Part shown: positions 45,819 through 54,766 of the stretch, piece after piece
Position numbering within the stretch: the stretch's first letter is position 1
Layout of the letters: each line of letters opens with the position of its first letter
From: Vibrio panuliri
GTDB lineage: Bacteria > Pseudomonadota > Gammaproteobacteria > Enterobacterales > Vibrionaceae
DNA: 64,000 nt
Direction: 5' to 3'
Assembly (NCBI RefSeq): GCF_009938205.1
Contig: NZ_AP019654.1
Span: 1,302,001 to 1,366,000, forward strand
Made by a program: the position numbers and the translations under genes
The notes under the pieces: model-generated
What the model was told of the DNA's origin: nothing
The model's input: the letters and a program-made list of their open reading frames with translations, nothing else
The model's database searches: none

Positions 45819-46202
45819 ATGGTAAAGAAATCGATAATCCTCGGCGCGCTTGTCAGCACGCTAATCCTCAGCGCGACGGCGCATGCCGATGATAAGTTTA
45901 CGTTAGGGCGCACTATACTGCTTGAGCACGGTAAGCATGCGGCAAAAGTACCGTTACTAGTTTGTCGTTATACCAATGCAATCCAAATTAAAGCCGAGCG
46001 TGAGTTAGACCTGCGTAAAGCAGTGGTGAAGTTTCAAAATGGTGAAAGCAAAACATTTAACTTTTATCGCGGCTTTGATAAAGATGAGTTCAGTGCTTGG
46101 CGTTACTTTGGAAAACGCCGCTGCGTTAAGAGCATCGATGTTTATGGTAACTCAGAAGGTTCGAAAGCGGGTGTACGCGTATACGGCAAAGAGAAGGACT
46201 AG
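45819..46202 (+). CDS. Periplasmic protein, DUF2541 (YaaI-like)
   Basis: This 127-residue protein has a signal peptide (1-23, ending TAHA). The mature part has two cysteines (VCRYTNAIQI near residue 49 and KRRCVKSIDVYG near 104) placed as in YaaI-like proteins, where a disulphide links two beta segments. Function is unknown. The start has no strong ribosome-binding site. It is convergent with the rhodanese gene and shares its terminator. Confidence 0.65.
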   Translation: MVKKSIILGALVSTLILSATAHADDKFTLGRTILLEHGKHAAKVPLLVCRYTNAIQIKAERELDLRKAVVKFQNGESKTFNFYRGFDKDEFSAWRYFGKRRCVKSIDVYGNSEGSKAGVRVYGKEKD

Positions 46203-46229
46203 AGTGCCTCACAGTTGAGAGACTAAACG

Positions 46230-46255
46230 TAAAATCGCCCATGCGGGCGATTTTA
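46230..46255. terminator. Bidirectional terminator
   Basis: TAAAATCGCCC-ATG-CGGGCGATTTTA; the perfect stem with A and T flanks serves both converging genes. Confidence 0.85.
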
Positions 46256-46263
46256 TGTGTACG

Positions 46264-46614
46264 TCACTTAGCAGCTTGCATCTCCGTGAAGCCCCCACCA
46301 TTGTGGATTTGAGTAAAACCTTGTTCACTCAAGTAATCATAAGCGATACCAGAACGGTTACCACTGCGGCAGTAGACGACAATCGGCTGGTCTTTGTCGA
46401 TAGTGGCAAAGTGCTTATCGAGCTCGGATAATGGGAAGTTCACCGCTTGGTCGAGGTGCCCTGAAGCAAACTCTTGTGGCGTCCTCACATCAACGACCAT
46501 CGCTCCCTGTTGAATTTTCTCCCAAGCAATTCTCGCTCGTTCAGAAGCATTGGCAACGACAGAAAACACACTCAAACACAACGACAACACTAACAAGTGG
46601 ATATGTTTTCTCAT
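46264..46614 (-). CDS. Periplasmic single-domain rhodanese (PspE-like)
   Basis: This 116-residue protein has a signal peptide (1-23, ending VVANA) and one rhodanese domain: VVDVRTPQEFASGHLDQAVNFPLSEL near residue 38 and the active-site loop VVYCRSGNRSG near 83 with the persulfide cysteine. It would transfer sulfane sulfur in the periplasm. Length and layout match PspE-type proteins. It appears monocistronic. Confidence 0.9.
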   Translation of the reverse strand: MRKHIHLLVLSLCLSVFSVVANASERARIAWEKIQQGAMVVDVRTPQEFASGHLDQAVNFPLSELDKHFATIDKDQPIVVYCRSGNRSGIAYDYLSEQGFTQIHNGGGFTEMQAAK

Positions 46615-46698
46615 AACTCTTCCATGGTTAAATTGTGAATAGTATAAATATATATCAGGGTTCGAAGGGAATGATCAGCGTTTTGTCTGTGCGTTTAG

Positions 46699-47079
46699 CT
46701 ATAAATCACATTGCTTGCACTTCGATTGTCCAGTAAGCACTCTAGATAGGCGATATCGGTTACGTGCAAACAACCAGTACGCCAGATTGGCAATAGAACG
46801 AATAATGGGCAGACGCAGTAGAGTAAGATAGCGCTTTGTTCCCGTCAGTTCCCACAAGTAGACGTTCGCATCAACCCCCAAACGTAATTTACCTTGCTCA
46901 TCAATCACATGTAGGACGCGTTTGGTTTGCTCTACATTGATATCTTGATGTGTCTGCATCTTTTGCTCATCGAGTACATTAACGAAACTCGCTCGCGTGG
47001 CTAGGTGAGTTTGCAGCGCGCGCATTTCTCTAACACAAAGTGGGCAACTGGCATCGTAAAAGATGGTTACGTTATTCAA
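46699..47079 (-). CDS. DCC-family thiol-disulfide oxidoreductase-like protein (DUF393)
   Basis: This 126-residue protein begins with the defining IFYDASCPLCVREM, a CxxC-type motif on a thioredoxin-like fold, and ends with a paired-cysteine tail KCKQCDL. Family members may act as thiol-disulfide proteins, but partners are unknown. The start codon overlaps the end of the upstream membrane-protein gene by eight bases, so the two are coupled. Confidence 0.88.
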   Translation of the reverse strand: MNNVTIFYDASCPLCVREMRALQTHLATRASFVNVLDEQKMQTHQDINVEQTKRVLHVIDEQGKLRLGVDANVYLWELTGTKRYLTLLRLPIIRSIANLAYWLFARNRYRLSRVLTGQSKCKQCDL

Positions 47080-47497
47080 TAGTAATACTCCAAGAAAGCA
47101 GCAGGATCATCAGTGCATGGCAGATAATGACTACGGCGGTTAGCACTTTACGTAAATGATAGTAGCGTTGGTCACCCCGTTTTCGTTCACTGATGAAATT
47201 GATCAGGTGCGTCAGCATTAACCCCATAATCGCGCCGATGATCTTGAAATCCGCGATTAGCGCAAACGCGAGCGCACACAAAACAATCCCGTTAGATACC
47301 ATCAGCATGTAGGGTTTAGCGGACGGCTTGTCCACTTCGCGCCCCCACAGCGTGCCCGCCATAAATGACGCGATGCAGACACTGTACATAGTGAAGAGCT
47401 TTGTTGTTAGTGACGGTGTCACATATTGTGGGGTAAGTAACATCAGTGGAAGTACCACAAATGGAACCAAGCCCATGTAGCCAAGCTTTTTTATCAT
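47072..47497 (-). CDS. DUF3429-family inner-membrane protein
   Basis: This 141-residue protein has four hydrophobic helices (about 5-22, 34-50, 68-86 and 112-135) with the motif FMAGTLWGRE after the second, typical of DUF3429. Function unknown. It is cotranscribed with the DCC protein, which could modify a thiol in a shared membrane process (inference). Confidence 0.8.
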   Translation of the reverse strand: MIKKLGYMGLVPFVVLPLMLLTPQYVTPSLTTKLFTMYSVCIASFMAGTLWGREVDKPSAKPYMLMVSNGIVLCALAFALIADFKIIGAIMGLMLTHLINFISERKRGDQRYYHLRKVLTAVVIICHALMILLLSWSITIE

Positions 47498-47847
47498 GCA
47501 GTTACCTACGCAATGAAGAGGTTTACGATCAAGTATGGATGAAGTCAGAGCGGATTAAAGATGGAATAACACTTTTTCCGCGCGTTATTTGCTCAAACTC
47601 TAAATTGCACCGGGATGTGAAGCACTGATATGACCAGATGAGGAAAGGAGCGATTTATGGTGAAACGGTTTTCTTAACTATCTAATTTATCAATAGTTTA
47701 TTTTTGTTGCTGCGAAAGAGTACATTAAGTTTCAGGCAATTTACGTGGAGTAAAATAAGTTTGTGTGAGGTTTGTAGTACGATTTTAATAGGCTAGAAGG
47801 TATCCTTAACCTTTGTAAGGCTATTTAACCTTCGCTGCAGGCACCTA
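47498..47847. other. 350-bp gap holding divergent promoters, no gene seen
   Basis: The region lies between the leftward DUF3429 gene and the rightward formate dehydrogenase gene. It is A/T-rich near 47680-47780, and AACCTTTGTAAGG and TTAACCTTCG near 47808-47833 repeat AACCTT. I see no ORF, tRNA or clear -24/-12 promoter. Confidence 0.4.
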
Positions 47848-50800
47848 ATGATTGAAATTATAATTAATGGCAAATACCGCATCGTAGAAGAAGGCGCGAC
47901 ACTTCTGGAAGCTGCCAAGGTTTGTGGAGTCGAGATCCCTTCGCTCTGCGGACTGAATAAATCAAACGATAAAGTACCTTGTGACCTTTGTGTTGTCGAG
48001 GTCGAAAGTGGCGGCACAGTCCGCGCGTGTGAAACCCAAGTCTATTCTGGTTTGAACGTCATTACTCAGTCTCCGCAACTGACAGAGCATCGCCGTAAGG
48101 CGTTAAACCGAATCATGCAAGATCACTACGCTGATTGCGAAGCGCCATGTAAAACCGCGTGCCCAGCTGGAGTTGATATCCAATCTTACTTGTACTATAT
48201 CGCTCAAAATGATCATCAAAAAGCGATTGAAGTGATTAAGCGTACGTTGCCGATGCCACTGTCTATTGGGCGAGTTTGTCCGGCATTTTGTGAGAGTGAA
48301 TGTCGCCGTTCATTGGTGGATGACTCGATAGCGATTCGCCAACTTAAACGCCATGCTGCGGATGCGGATCTGGCGGCACAGGAAGCCTATGTGCCAGAGA
48401 AAAAACCGAGTAAAGATCGCGCGATTGCGATTGTTGGTAGTGGACCAGGTGGACTGACGGCTGGGTACTATCTCTCAAACGAAGGTTATGATGTCACTGT
48501 ATTTGAGGCAATGCCCAAAGCGGGTGGCTGGTTGCGATATGGCATTCCGGAATATCGTCTGCCTAAAGCGATTCTCGATAAAGAAATCGAGTTAATGTGT
48601 CGCAATGGAATGCAAGTAAAAACGGGGCAGAAGCTCGGGCAAGATTTTACCTTGTCGCAACTTAGCGAGCAATATGATGCAGTCTGTCTCGCCGTTGGTG
48701 CCTCACTGGCGGTAGAAATGAACTACACAGGTAGTGATTTGGCGGGCTGCTACCTTGGGGTTGACTACCTAAAAGATTATGTCACTGAGCGTACCTACAC
48801 GACAGGTGACAAAGTCGCTGTAATTGGCGGTGGTAACACGGCGATTGACTGTGCGCGTACTGCGAGACGAGCTGGGGCGGATACCACTATAATCTATCGA
48901 CGCACTCGCGAAGAAATGCCGGCAGAAGATTATGAAATCGTTGAAGCCGAGCATGAGGGCGTTAAGTTTCTATTTTTGACCAATCCGGTCGAAAATATTG
49001 CCGATCAAAATGGGCGCGTTCAATCCGTACGATTGGAGCGCATGGCATTGGGTGCGCCTGATGCATCTGGCCGTCGCAGTCCGAAAGCGACGGGAGAGTT
49101 TTTCACTCAAGAGTTTGACACGGTCATCGCTGCGGTGTCTCAAAAGCCAGACTTAAGTTTCTTAGACAACGATTCGCCAGCCTTGCCATTAACCCGCTGG
49201 AACACCTCAGAATCTGATCCGCGCACGATGCATACGGGCACGGGCAATATATTTAGTATTGGTGATTTTCGACGCGGCCCAGCCACGGCGGTAGAAGCCG
49301 TAGGGGATGGACGCGTTGCTGCGAAAGCCATCGACCTATTTCTTGAAGGTGATATGGCGGATATGCCAAAACCTGCGTTTAACTCACGCAAGGAAACCGC
49401 GCTCAAACAGGTTGATCCAATTCATTTTGAAAACTTTGAGAAAGTGGCGCGTAGCATCATGCCGGAGTTAACGCCAGCGCAGCGCGAGCAGAGCTTCGCT
49501 GAGGTGGAGCTTGGCTTTGATAATGAAGAAGCGATAAAAGAAGCGGCTCGTTGCTTGGAGTGCGGCTGTCAAGCTAACACCAGTTGCGATCTGCGTGATT
49601 ACTCAACGGAATATAATGCTGAGCAGCACTTTGACTACACCCTCAATGTCCAATCTCATCATGATTGGCTCAACTTGCGTGCAAAAGATCCGCGCCACAA
49701 GTTTAGCGTTGATCGCAGCTCTGAGTTTATTGAATTTGATGCTAACCGCTGTATCAGTTGTGGTCAGTGTATTCAGGCATGCAGTGAGCAAGCGGTGCAC
49801 GGCATTTTAAACTTCGTTCATGACCACAACGGACGCCCAGCGCTTCGCCCAGATGACCGGCCTCATTTTGGTAAGAGTTGCGATGGCAAATTGTTGATGG
49901 GTGACTCCAATTGCGTGCAATGTGGTGCCTGTGTGCAGGCCTGTCCTACTGGCGCGATGGTCGACAAACGTGACCGTTCGCAAGGTCGGGTGGAGCAACT
50001 AAAAGCCGTAGATACCATTTGCACCTATTGTGGCGTTGGTTGTAAGTTGACCATGCACGTAGACGAAGCCAATAACCGTATTCAATATGTCACCGGTGCG
50101 AATTCGCCCGTCAACCAAGGTATGCTGTGTGTTAAAGGTCGCTTTGGTTTTGACTTTATCGGTGATAAAGCGCGTTTAACCACACCACTTATCCGTAAAG
50201 ACGGTTTGCTACAGCCAGCCAGTTGGCAAGAAGCAATAGACTTAATTGCGAAGAAGTTTACTGCCATTAAGCGAGACTTTGGCAGTAATTCTCTGGCAGG
50301 TTTCTCTTCAGCAAAAACGACCAATGAAGACAACTACGCGTTCCAAAAATTTATACGCCGTGAGTTAGGGACGAATAACGTCGACCATTGTGCGCGTTTG
50401 TGTCACGCATCGACCGTTACCGGACTTGAAGCTTCGTTGGGCAGCGGTGCGATGACCAATGACATCCCAAGCATTCAGCATTCGGATGTGATTTTTATCA
50501 TTGGTTCAGACACCACCTCTGCGCATCCGATTATTGCATCACATATTAAACAGGCAATTCGCCATCATGGTGCGCGCCTAATCGTGGCGGATCCAAAACG
50601 CGTTGATATGGTTGACCATGCTGAGCTGTACTTGGCTCATCGTCCTGGTACAGATGTAATGTTACTCAATGGGGTGATGCAACAGATCATCAAAAACGGT
50701 TGGTATGATCAAGAGTATATCGAAGAACGTGTTGATGGCTTTGATACCTTCCTACAAGAGGTGATGTCGCCAGCTTACGCGTTAGACAAAGTCGAGCTAG

Positions 50801-52053
50801 TTACCGGCGTGAGTGCCGACGATATTTTTGCCATGGCACGCACAATAGGTACGGCTAAACGTACCGCGGTTTACTATTCGATGGGGATCACCCAGCACAC
50901 GACAGGCCATGATAATGTTCGTTCGATTGCCAATTTGCAGTTACTGTGCGGCAACATAGGCATTGAAGGCGGTGGTATTAACCCGTTACGCGGACAATCC
51001 AATGTGCAGGGGGCGTGTGATATGGGTGCGCTGCCTAATAGCTACCCAGGTTATCAAAAAGTGTATAACCCTATGGTGCGTCAAAAGTTTGCAATTGAAT
51101 GGGACGCGCCTGATTTACCATCAGAGCCGGGGCTAACATTAACAGAGATCATTCATGCGGCTTGCCATCGCGAGGTACGTGGGTTGTATGTGATGGGTGA
51201 AAACCCAGTCTTGAGCGATCCAAACCAAGCTCACGTGATTGAAGGGTTGGAAGCGTTAGATTTCCTTGTGGTACAAGATATCTTCTTAACGGAAACTGCC
51301 CAGTATGCGGATGTGGTGCTACCGGCTTATTCATTTGCAGAGAAGTCTGGTCATTTCACCAATACTGAACGTCGTGTTCAACGGGTTAATGCAGCGTTAA
51401 AAGCGCCAGGAGAGGCAAAAGAAGATTGGTGGATTGTACAACAGATCGCCAATGCAATGGGCGGAGATTGGCACTATCAACATGTTGCCGATATCACCAG
51501 TGAGATTGCGCGTGTTACACCGCAGTATGCAGGTCTACTTTGGGAAAATATCACCCCGAATGGTGTCCAGTGGCCAAGCAATAAAAACAACCCTCATGGT
51601 ACCCGTATTATGCACCAAACGCAGTTTACGCGGGGCAAAGGCCAGATGGTTGGGGTGCCGTTCCGTTATGCTGCCGAATTGCCAGATGACGAATATCCTT
51701 TGGTGTTAACAACGGGGCGTATTTTGGAGCAATTCCATACAGGCACGATGACGCGCAAGACCAAAGGGTTAGATAATCTGGCCGGGCCAAGAGCGATGGT
51801 CAGCGTGCAAGATGCCGAGGCGCTAGGTATCAGTAATGGGCAACGATTGAAAGTTTCAACCCGACGAGGTTCGATTGAGATAGATGCCTTTGTGACTAAG
51901 CGGATTCAAAAAGGGGTGATTTTCATTCCTTTCCACTTTGTTGAGTCACCAGTTAACCGACTGACGACGACCGAAACCGATCCGCACGCTAAGATCCCTG
52001 AGTTCAAAGTGGCAGCGGTACGAGTGGAAGTGCAAGAGCCTGCGATGGCTTAA
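47848..52053 (+). CDS. Formate dehydrogenase catalytic subunit fused to ferredoxin and GltD-like FAD domains
   Basis: This single 1401-residue protein would oxidise formate and pass electrons to a nucleotide-linked flavin. Order: 2Fe-2S ferredoxin-like domain (1-75; CGVEIPSLCGL, CDLCVVE), GltD-like 4Fe-4S and FAD/NAD domains (about 90-560; IAIVGSGPGGLTAGYYLS near 193, VIGGGNTAIDCARTARRAGAD near 328), 4Fe-4S ferredoxins (CISCGQCIQAC near 635; CVQCGACVQACPTGA near 692), the FDH Fe-S domain (CTYCGVGC near 726) and the molybdopterin domains to the C-terminus. Catalytic Cys852 in CARLCHAS replaces selenocysteine. No accessory fdh genes flank it. The ribosome-binding site is weak. Confidence 0.88.
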   Translation: MIEIIINGKYRIVEEGATLLEAAKVCGVEIPSLCGLNKSNDKVPCDLCVVEVESGGTVRACETQVYSGLNVITQSPQLTEHRRKALNRIMQDHYADCEAPCKTACPAGVDIQSYLYYIAQNDHQKAIEVIKRTLPMPLSIGRVCPAFCESECRRSLVDDSIAIRQLKRHAADADLAAQEAYVPEKKPSKDRAIAIVGSGPGGLTAGYYLSNEGYDVTVFEAMPKAGGWLRYGIPEYRLPKAILDKEIELMCRNGMQVKTGQKLGQDFTLSQLSEQYDAVCLAVGASLAVEMNYTGSDLAGCYLGVDYLKDYVTERTYTTGDKVAVIGGGNTAIDCARTARRAGADTTIIYRRTREEMPAEDYEIVEAEHEGVKFLFLTNPVENIADQNGRVQSVRLERMALGAPDASGRRSPKATGEFFTQEFDTVIAAVSQKPDLSFLDNDSPALPLTRWNTSESDPRTMHTGTGNIFSIGDFRRGPATAVEAVGDGRVAAKAIDLFLEGDMADMPKPAFNSRKETALKQVDPIHFENFEKVARSIMPELTPAQREQSFAEVELGFDNEEAIKEAARCLECGCQANTSCDLRDYSTEYNAEQHFDYTLNVQSHHDWLNLRAKDPRHKFSVDRSSEFIEFDANRCISCGQCIQACSEQAVHGILNFVHDHNGRPALRPDDRPHFGKSCDGKLLMGDSNCVQCGACVQACPTGAMVDKRDRSQGRVEQLKAVDTICTYCGVGCKLTMHVDEANNRIQYVTGANSPVNQGMLCVKGRFGFDFIGDKARLTTPLIRKDGLLQPASWQEAIDLIAKKFTAIKRDFGSNSLAGFSSAKTTNEDNYAFQKFIRRELGTNNVDHCARLCHASTVTGLEASLGSGAMTNDIPSIQHSDVIFIIGSDTTSAHPIIASHIKQAIRHHGARLIVADPKRVDMVDHAELYLAHRPGTDVMLLNGVMQQIIKNGWYDQEYIEERVDGFDTFLQEVMSPAYALDKVELVTGVSADDIFAMARTIGTAKRTAVYYSMGITQHTTGHDNVRSIANLQLLCGNIGIEGGGINPLRGQSNVQGACDMGALPNSYPGYQKVYNPMVRQKFAIEWDAPDLPSEPGLTLTEIIHAACHREVRGLYVMGENPVLSDPNQAHVIEGLEALDFLVVQDIFLTETAQYADVVLPAYSFAEKSGHFTNTERRVQRVNAALKAPGEAKEDWWIVQQIANAMGGDWHYQHVADITSEIARVTPQYAGLLWENITPNGVQWPSNKNNPHGTRIMHQTQFTRGKGQMVGVPFRYAAELPDDEYPLVLTTGRILEQFHTGTMTRKTKGLDNLAGPRAMVSVQDAEALGISNGQRLKVSTRRGSIEIDAFVTKRIQKGVIFIPFHFVESPVNRLTTTETDPHAKIPEFKVAAVRVEVQEPAMA

Positions 52054-52080
52054 CGTGCTTTGGTCAACATACCTAAATGT

Positions 52081-52106
52081 AAGGGGCGCGTTTTGCGCCC
52101 CTTTTA
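52081..52106 (+). terminator. Terminator after the formate dehydrogenase gene
   Basis: AAGGGGCGC-GTTTT-GCGCCCCTTTT; a GC-rich stem with T tail. Confidence 0.9.
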
Positions 52107-52134
52107 CTTACTTATCGAACCGCTCGCGGTATTC

Positions 52135-53046
52135 TCACTTGTGAGTAAATCGAATGCGCTCGCTGCGATTACCCTCCAGCACAACATGATCAAAGCTATC
52201 AAGTTGATGATGCTTAATCAGGGCGCGTAGGTTCTCTACATACGCTTCACCTCGAGTGGAATAGTGCGCGAGTGCGGCAACCAACTGGTGACCGTTAAGG
52301 TTATTTTGCTCGCGCAGTTGTTTGCGCAGGTGCCATAACTCTTTGTAAGCGCCAGTGGTGTTAAGGTTATGCATATAACTTGCGGTTCCCGCATACAAGT
52401 TATCAAATGCCGCCACTTTTACATGCCCACCCGGCGTTGTCAGGTACTTGCCCCCGTGTGCAGGGAGATGTTCACCGTATAAGCTATTGCCCTCGATGGC
52501 AAAATGGCTGGTGCCCCAACCACTTTCATCAATGCCTTGCGCAAGTACCATTCCAACTGGAATGATGTCTACATGCAGCAGCAGTTCGTCAATATCATTG
52601 GATTTTACAGCGTAAGATTCCATTAACTGCGCAACCCATGCCTGCTCTTGTGGCGTCCAGTCTGACTGTGGCTTTTGGGCTAATTTCTTGAGCGAAGTTC
52701 TCACCGCTAAAATTTGCTTGTTTACCGCTGTGACAGTTGGCAGCAGTAAGCGAATAAACCCGGTCGTTTTCTGCTCTACTGGCAATGCGTTAAGGTCAGT
52801 TGGCAAGTTTTCAACATAGTAGCTGGGTAGCTGGAGGTTTTTGGCAACCTGTTGAAGGTCATAATTGTCTTGCTCGAATCGGGCGACAAGTTGTTTAGCA
52901 GAATGCAACTCGGTGATCTGTTCAACGGGATAAGGTTGTGTAATGTGATCCGGTGAGGATGGCAGAGCGTCATTCGCGTGGGTTGTAAAAGAAAACAGCG
53001 CCAGTGCGCTGATGGTAGCAAGGTGAGAAAGTCGTAATGATGACAT
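52135..53046 (-). CDS. Bax-like glucosaminidase-domain protein
   Basis: This 303-residue exported protein belongs to the Bax/mannosyl-glycoprotein endo-beta-N-acetylglucosaminidase-like group. A signal peptide (1-25, ending FTTHA) follows ATG 53046, which has GGAGA about eight bases upstream; the longer frame to 53070 lacks support. The lysozyme-like core is seen as VLAQGIDESGWGTSHFAIEGNSLYGE near residue 175 (catalytic-type Glu in DESGWG) and LNTTGAYKELWHLRK near 235. It probably trims peptidoglycan. It stands alone, convergent with the formate dehydrogenase gene. Confidence 0.86.
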   Translation of the reverse strand: MSSLRLSHLATISALALFSFTTHANDALPSSPDHITQPYPVEQITELHSAKQLVARFEQDNYDLQQVAKNLQLPSYYVENLPTDLNALPVEQKTTGFIRLLLPTVTAVNKQILAVRTSLKKLAQKPQSDWTPQEQAWVAQLMESYAVKSNDIDELLLHVDIIPVGMVLAQGIDESGWGTSHFAIEGNSLYGEHLPAHGGKYLTTPGGHVKVAAFDNLYAGTASYMHNLNTTGAYKELWHLRKQLREQNNLNGHQLVAALAHYSTRGEAYVENLRALIKHHQLDSFDHVVLEGNRSERIRFTHK

Positions 53047-53228
53047 TCTGTTTCTCCATGTGAGAGCCAACTCGGTGTTGAATGATTGATCAATCTCGTT
53101 TGATTATACATTAGCAATAATCGATTGATTGCGTAAAACATCGATCAAATTAGCGCTTTAAGTTTTCATCACTTTCAGCGTAATTGATGCTTTTTTGATT
53201 AAACGGATAAAAACAGTCAAATTTAACA

Positions 53229-53248
53229 AAAGTGATCATTGTCACATG
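53229..53248. promoter_or_regulatory. CRP site upstream of nupC
   Basis: AGTGA-TCATTG-TCACA matches the CRP consensus at 9 of 10 arm positions with correct spacing. TATACT at 53262-53267 is a likely -10 element, placing the CRP site at about -35 to -40. Confidence 0.72.
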
Positions 53249-53283
53249 TAAACCGAGTCACTATACTCCGCGCTCGACTAGGT

Positions 53284-53299
53284 ACGTAAACGTTTACCT
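53284..53299. promoter_or_regulatory. PurR-like operator in the nupC leader
   Basis: ACGTAAACGTTTACCT contains the perfect palindrome GTAAACGTTTAC and matches the PurR box pattern (ANGCAANCGNTTNCNT) except for one T for C. Position just after the probable transcription start fits repression by a LacI-family purine or nucleoside regulator (PurR or CytR). Confidence 0.6.
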
Positions 53300-53304
53300 A
53301 GTCG

Positions 53305-53496
53305 GCTTTCAATCGGCTGCAAAATGGAAACTTGCCCCAAGGAACTGGGCCCAGCGTAACTGTGAGCGTTTACGGGCCAACAATCTGCGAACGGGCAAGA
53401 CAACATTTTGCGATGTTGCCTGCACCTGTGCGCGTCTGATTTTTGGTTCGCCTTAATTTTAGATATTTAGCACAGATACATAGCAGGGTAACATTA
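53305..53496 (+). ncRNA. Structured 5' leader of nupC, candidate riboswitch
   Basis: About 190 nt of leader contain nested helices. P1 is CTTGCCC (53331-53337) with GGGCAAG (53393-53399). Inside, GGCCC (53348-53352) pairs with GGGCC (53374-53378) and GTAA with TTAC, closing a loop that contains CTGTGAGCG. The P1 3' strand can instead pair with TTGCC (53416-53420), and the strand GTTGCCTGC (53415-53423) is complementary to the ribosome-binding region GCAGG...AAC (53483-53492). AACTGTGAGCG and AAAATGGAAAC recall cobalamin riboswitch core blocks, but other core elements do not fit. Function is inferred from structure only. Confidence 0.5.
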
Positions 53497-54705
53497 ATGC
53501 AAATCATCTATAGCTTGGCAGGCATCTTCGCCATCTTGGCGTGCGCCTATGCACTTTCAGATAGTCGTAAAAGCATCAACTGGCGTACCGTTTTAGGTGC
53601 ATTCGCGCTACAAGCGAGTTTTGCCGCGTTGGTTCTCTATTTCCCTTTGGGTCAATCACTACTCGGTTCAATTAGTCACGGTGTTTCGGGTTTACTTGCA
53701 TTTGCTGATCAAGGAATTGGCTTTGTGTTTGGTGAATTGGCAACCGGCAGCTTTATTTTCGCCATTCGTGTTCTTCCTTTGATTATCTTCCTTTCGGCGA
53801 TCATTTCTCTGCTTTACTACTTGGGCATCATGCAAAAACTTATCCTTGTGATAGGTGGTGGTATCGCGCGTGCGCTGGGTACTTCCAAAGTTGAATCATT
53901 GGCGGCAACCAGTAACATTTTCTTATCGATGAGCGAAGCGTCTTTAGTGGTGCGTCCATTCTTAGCCAACATGACACGTTCAGAACTGTTTGCCGTTATT
54001 GTCGGGGGGATGGCATCGGTAGCGGGCTCTGTACTTGGCGGCTATGCGGCACTGGGCGTGGAGTTGAAATACTTGATCGCGGCAAGTTTTATGGCGGCGC
54101 CGGGTGGTTTGCTTATGGCAAAAATCATGGTCCCAGAGCGTGAGACTTCCGCTGCGCAAGGGGAGATTGAGTTAGAAAAGAGTACCGACAGCAACGTTAT
54201 TGATGCTTTGGCTTCTGGCGCAATGAATGGCGTTCGTGTGGCGGTGGCCGTGGGTACGATGTTGATCGCTTTTGTCAGTGTGATTGCCATGGTCAATGCC
54301 GGTTTTGAAGCCGCTGGTGAGCTAGTCGGTATTGATAACCTAACCTTGCAAACCATTTTGGGTTACCTATTTGCGCCATTGGCACTATTTGCTGGCGTAC
54401 CAATGAATGAGGTGTTTTCTGCGGCGGCTTTGATTGGTCAGAAGACGGTTCTCAACGAGTTTGTCGCTTTCTTGGATTTCGTTAATGTTAAAGAAACTCT
54501 TTCTGCTCATAGCCAAGTGATCATTACTTTTGCGCTATGCGGATTTGCTAACATCGGTTCAATTGCGATTCAACTTGGCTCAATTGGTGCTATGGCTCCA
54601 GAGCGTCGTCACGAAGTGGCTAAATTGGGTGTGCGTGCAGTGACCGCAGCAACCTTAGCCAATATGATGAGTGCCGCTTTAGCTGGTTTGTTTATCGCGC
54701 TATAA
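53497..54705 (+). CDS. nupC: NupC-family concentrative nucleoside transporter
   Basis: This 402-residue inner-membrane symporter of the CNT family imports nucleosides with protons or sodium. Typical motifs are seen: GIGFVFGELATGSFIFAIRVLPLIIF near residue 78, ESLAATSNIFLSMSEASLVVRPFL near 133, GGMASVAGSVLGGYAALG near 168 and NEFVAFLDF near 322. About ten hydrophobic segments are visible. ATG 53497 fits family length and follows AGGG; the longer frame from 53443 is rejected. A CRP site, a PurR-like box and a long structured leader precede it; a terminator follows. Confidence 0.92.
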   Translation: MQIIYSLAGIFAILACAYALSDSRKSINWRTVLGAFALQASFAALVLYFPLGQSLLGSISHGVSGLLAFADQGIGFVFGELATGSFIFAIRVLPLIIFLSAIISLLYYLGIMQKLILVIGGGIARALGTSKVESLAATSNIFLSMSEASLVVRPFLANMTRSELFAVIVGGMASVAGSVLGGYAALGVELKYLIAASFMAAPGGLLMAKIMVPERETSAAQGEIELEKSTDSNVIDALASGAMNGVRVAVAVGTMLIAFVSVIAMVNAGFEAAGELVGIDNLTLQTILGYLFAPLALFAGVPMNEVFSAAALIGQKTVLNEFVAFLDFVNVKETLSAHSQVIITFALCGFANIGSIAIQLGSIGAMAPERRHEVAKLGVRAVTAATLANMMSAALAGLFIAL

Positions 54706-54734
54706 GTTTCAGGCAACATTGCAGAAATTAGCGT

Positions 54735-54762
54735 AAGCCCACTTCGAACAGTGGGCTTTTTG
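54735..54762. terminator. Terminator after nupC
   Basis: AAGCCCACT-TCGAAC-AGTGGGCTT followed by TTT. It may also help the convergent gene to the right. Confidence 0.88.
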
Positions 54763-54766
54763 CTCT

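Noticed and set aside
53305..53420. Confident call of a cobalamin riboswitch in the nupC leader
   Set aside because: Only the AACTGTGAGCG and AAAATGGAA blocks are similar; the GGTG...ATCC element and the B12-box AGCCAGGAGACCTGCC are not found.
53232..53456. 74-codon ORF ahead of nupC
   Set aside because: It lies across the CRP site, operator and structured leader, has no ribosome-binding site and a non-protein-like composition.
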